DNA from: Betaproteobacteria bacterium
GTDB taxonomy: Bacteria; Pseudomonadota; Gammaproteobacteria; Burkholderiales; SHXO01
DNA length: 40,092 bases
Reading direction: 5' to 3'
Assembly (NCBI GenBank): GCA_009693245.1
Contig: SHXO01000007.1
Location: forward strand, 15,001-55,092
Every line of letters starts with the position of its first letter. The stretch's first letter is position 1. The notes under the pieces were generated by a model, which was given only the letters and a program-made list of their open reading frames with translations, had not been told where the DNA came from and ran no database searches. Of this stretch, positions 37,915-40,092 are shown piece after piece. The translations under genes were made by a program, and so were the position numbers.

Positions 37915-39607
37915 AATTCATGACCGCCGGGTTCCCGCTGAACACCTGAAACCGCTGCTCGCGGGTCACGTTCATCCGGTTGTCGCAAGAGTGCTGGCCG
38001 CCCGCGGCGCTGCCAGCGCGAACGTTCTGGACTTCGGCCTCCCCCGCCTCCTGCCGCCCAGTCTCATGCACAACCTCAACGCCATGGGGCAGCGGCTGGC
38101 GCAAGCTATCGAAGACCACAAACGCCTGCTCATCGTGGCGGACTACGACTCCGACGGCGCGACGGCTTGCGCGCTCGGCGTGCTGGCGCTGCGCGAAATG
38201 GGAGCGGAGGTGGATTACATCGTCCCCAACCGCTTCGAGTATGGATACGGCTTGACCCCCGAGATTGTCCGTCTCGCCGCGCAGCGCATACCGGATTACT
38301 TGATCACGGTGGATAACGGCATCGCCAGCGTGGAAGGCGTGCGCGAGGCGAACCGATTGGGCATGCAGGTGTTGATCACCGACCATCATCTGCCAGGACC
38401 CGAATTGCCCGCGGCCGCATGCATAGTCAATCCGAACCAAGTTGGCTGCGGCTTTCCCAGCAAGAACCTGGCGGGCGTGGGCGTCATGTTCTACGTGCTA
38501 CTGCAACTGCGCGCCGAACTGCGCGCACGCGGAAAATTCATCGGCACTTCCGAACCCAATCTCGCCAACTGGCTGGACTTGGTTGCGCTCGGCACAGTGG
38601 CCGACGTGGTCAAGCTGGACGACAACAACCGGTTGCTCGTCCAACAAGGCCTCGCTCGTATCCGCGCGGGGCGCGCCCGTCCTGGCATCCTCGCACTGCT
38701 CCAAGTGGCTGCGCGCGAACCCATCAGGGCAGGCGTTTATGATCTAGGCTTCGTGTTAGGCCCCCGCCTCAACGCGGCGGGCCGCTTGAGCGACATGTCG
38801 CTGGGCATCGAATGCTTGCTCGCGCAAGACCCCGCGCAAGCCGGCCGCCTGGCGCGAGATCTCGATTCTCTCAACCGCGAACGCCGCGTCATCGAAGCGC
38901 AAATGCAAGACAGCGCGCTGGAACACCTCGACCGCTTCGAAGATGCGGGGCGCTGGGGCGTGGCATTATTCGACACCACCTGGCACCAAGGCGTCATCGG
39001 CATCCTTGCCTCGCGCCTGCGTGAACGCCTGCACCGCCCGGTCATCGCCTTCGCCGCTGGCGCCGAAGGCGAACTCAAAGGCTCCGGCCGCTCCATTTCC
39101 GCCCTGCATCTGCGAGACGCCCTGGATCTCATCAGCAAGCGCCATCCGGACCTGATCACCCGCTTTGGCGGCCACGCAGCGGCGGCGGGACTTAGCATCG
39201 GTACCAACCAGTTCGTCACCTTCTCCCGCGTTTTCGATGAAATCGTGCGAGAACTCATAACCCCCAGCGACTTGCATCAGCGAGTGGAAACCGACGGCCC
39301 CTTGCAAGACGACGACTTCTCCCTCGAACTCGCCGAGGCGCTAGCCGGCATGGTCTGGGGCCAAGGCTTTCCCGCCCCCACCTTCCGCAACGAGTTCCGC
39401 GTGGAACAACAACGCGTGGTCGGAGAGAAGCACACGCGCTTGCGATTGCGCCCCGTGACCGGCGGAAAATTCCTAAACGCCATCCTGTTCGGCGACACCG
39501 GCCCGCTGCCCATCGCGGTGGAGTTGGTGTACCGGATGGACGTCAACGAGTTCAACGGGCAGCGGATGCTGCAATTGGTGGTGGAACATTGGAGGGAGGT
39601 GGGGTGA
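37907..39607 (+). CDS. recJ: Single-stranded-DNA-specific exonuclease RecJ
   Basis: A 566-residue DHH-family nuclease of usual length. The phosphoesterase motifs include VADYDSDGATACALG (motif I), the VDNGIAS region and TDHHLPG (DHH), and VALGTVADVVKLDDNNR. The DHHA1 domain has FDTTWHQGVIGILASRLRE, KGSGRSI and RFGGHAAAAGLSI, followed by a C-terminal OB-like domain (about 450-560). RecJ degrades 5' single-stranded ends in recombination and mismatch repair. The ATG at 37907 lies inside the preceding gene. Its stop is immediately followed by GGGGTGA heptamers; the last residues (WREVG) may be repeat-derived. Confidence 0.97.
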   Translation: MPEIHDRRVPAEHLKPLLAGHVHPVVARVLAARGAASANVLDFGLPRLLPPSLMHNLNAMGQRLAQAIEDHKRLLIVADYDSDGATACALGVLALREMGAEVDYIVPNRFEYGYGLTPEIVRLAAQRIPDYLITVDNGIASVEGVREANRLGMQVLITDHHLPGPELPAAACIVNPNQVGCGFPSKNLAGVGVMFYVLLQLRAELRARGKFIGTSEPNLANWLDLVALGTVADVVKLDDNNRLLVQQGLARIRAGRARPGILALLQVAAREPIRAGVYDLGFVLGPRLNAAGRLSDMSLGIECLLAQDPAQAGRLARDLDSLNRERRVIEAQMQDSALEHLDRFEDAGRWGVALFDTTWHQGVIGILASRLRERLHRPVIAFAAGAEGELKGSGRSISALHLRDALDLISKRHPDLITRFGGHAAAAGLSIGTNQFVTFSRVFDEIVRELITPSDLHQRVETDGPLQDDDFSLELAEALAGMVWGQGFPAPTFRNEFRVEQQRVVGEKHTRLRLRPVTGGKFLNAILFGDTGPLPIAVELVYRMDVNEFNGQRMLQLVVEHWREVG

Positions 39608-39633
39608 GGGGTGAGGGGTGAGGGGTGAGGGGT
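39601..39633 (+). repeat. Heptamer tandem repeat GGGGTGA x4 at the recJ 3' end
   Basis: Four perfect GGGGTGA units followed by GGGGT. The recJ stop codon TGA (39605-39607) is the end of the first unit. Same unit length and G-rich character as the array at the lolD end. Confidence 0.92.
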
Positions 39634-39804
39634 ATTCGGCGCGGTGTCAGGGCTGCGCCAAGCGCTTGATGCGCCGTGGCAAAGCATTCATCAGCAACGA
39701 CGGCTATACTCGTGTGTGGTCTCCGAAAACAGGATAGGCGGTAATCTTCCGTATTGCAAAGCGGGACTTTTCTGATTGAATTACAGGAGTTTCCCGTCTG
39801 CTTA

Positions 39805-39944
39805 ATGCTATGCCCCGTGCCCATGATCTACGGCTTGCGCGACCACGAGCGCTACGTTTACCACTACACAAGGGTATCGGTCGCTTGCGACTTCATTCTG
39901 AAAGAGCGCACGCTCAGATTTAGCAGCTTCGCTCGCACAAACGA
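39805..39944 (+). pseudogene. 5' fragment of a DUF2971-type gene, cut by an insertion sequence
   Basis: A frame with ATGs at 39805 and 39823 reads MIYGLRDHERYVYHYTRVSV, then FILKERTLRFSSFARTND, and is then cut. This resembles the N-terminus of DUF2971 proteins, which open with a Y(H/R)YT motif and have a short stretch ending FNDP(F/E). Similarity stops exactly after the ND, where the putative IS end TGAGCTTCCCCC begins at 39945. An AGGAG at 39785 could serve as a ribosome site for an earlier start. DUF2971 proteins are often in defence or accessory islands; their function is mostly unknown. Only about 40 residues support the call. Confidence 0.6.
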
Positions 39945-40092
39945 TGAGCTTCCCCCGAAATTTCGTCTTCCAAGAGTAGGAGTTTATTCTGGACGAACTG
40001 GAGGGATTGAAGATGAAGAAGCTACCAAAGCAGGAGTACACGGCAGAGTTCAAGCAACTGGCGGTGAAGCGCGTCAAGGGAGGCCAAAGCTG
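39945..40092 (+). mobile_element. Left end of an IS3-type insertion sequence (runs off the right edge)
   Basis: A TG-starting end, TGAGCTTCCCCC, stands 68 bases before a transposase OrfA start. This spacing and the TG terminus suit IS3-family elements. The homology of the neighbouring gene fragment breaks at the same point, which supports this boundary. The right inverted repeat and the target duplication lie outside the window, so the exact end is not proven. Confidence 0.62.
40013..40092 (+). CDS. IS3-type transposase OrfA, N-terminal part (runs off the right edge)
   Basis: The ATG at 40013 has GGAGG eight bases upstream and opens MKKLPKQEYTAEFKQLAVKR followed by VKGGQS. The pattern Y(T/S)xEFKxxAV(K/R)xV is the typical start of the helix-turn-helix OrfA (HTH_Tnp_1) of IS3-family transposases. 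Only 26 complete codons are inside the window. OrfB with the DDE catalytic core would follow, normally reached by a -1 frameshift. Confidence 0.82.
   Translation, partial: MKKLPKQEYTAEFKQLAVKRVKGGQS

Overview
The window is a dense stretch of chromosome from a Gram-negative proteobacterium, most likely a betaproteobacterium. The pointers are the order thrS-infC-rpmI-rplT-pheS-pheT-ihfA-merR-tRNA-Pro, the surE-pcm-nlpD set, alaC-hom-thrC, lolC-lolD, comEC, an RpfE-type gene before recJ, and GC-rich coding with GTG/TTG starts. The lineage is inferred from protein resemblance and gene order; no search was run.

Layout. 1-1111 (minus): scpA and the start of scpB, which runs off the left edge. 1211-6606 (plus): a chemotaxis cluster, cheV-cheY-cheZ-cheA plus a degenerate-EAL/HDOD gene, preceded by a candidate flagellar (sigma-28) promoter; cheV carries an in-frame amber stop. 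6603-9276 (minus): clpB with a good heat-shock promoter. 9376-9948 (plus): a small secreted CxxCH haem protein. 9960-16096 (minus): a membrane-anchored glutamate-synthase-like protein, a methyltransferase, and threonine/alanine metabolism (alaC-hom-thrC) with overlapping or abutting ends. 16223-17498: convergent Mth938-like and histone-deacetylase-like genes. 17727-21667 (plus): a moxR-DUF58-transglutaminase operon whose last gene has a frameshift. 21664-24087 (minus): surE-pcm-nlpD. 24165-31804 (minus): tRNA-Pro, the merR/ihfA pair, the pheST/ribosomal protein/IF3/thrS translation operon, and tRNA-Val. 31905-36838 (minus): lolC-lolD-comEC and a STAS gene translationally coupled to comEC. 36949-39607 (plus): an RpfE-type gene and recJ. 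39608-40092: heptamer repeats, a DUF2971-type gene fragment, and the left end of an IS3-type insertion sequence that appears to have interrupted it.

Most of the window is housekeeping. The unusual points are: the cheV nonsense codon; the transglutaminase frameshift; the IS-interrupted DUF2971 gene; a small protein joining a RelA/SpoT-HD-like stretch to a STAS domain; a probable AUC start for infC; a terminator-like hairpin in front of pheS with no leader peptide; and three heptanucleotide repeat arrays at gene ends. I see no CRISPR array, no prophage, and no clearly new multi-gene system. No gene-free stretch of more than 300 bases occurs except the right end after recJ, whose contents are listed.
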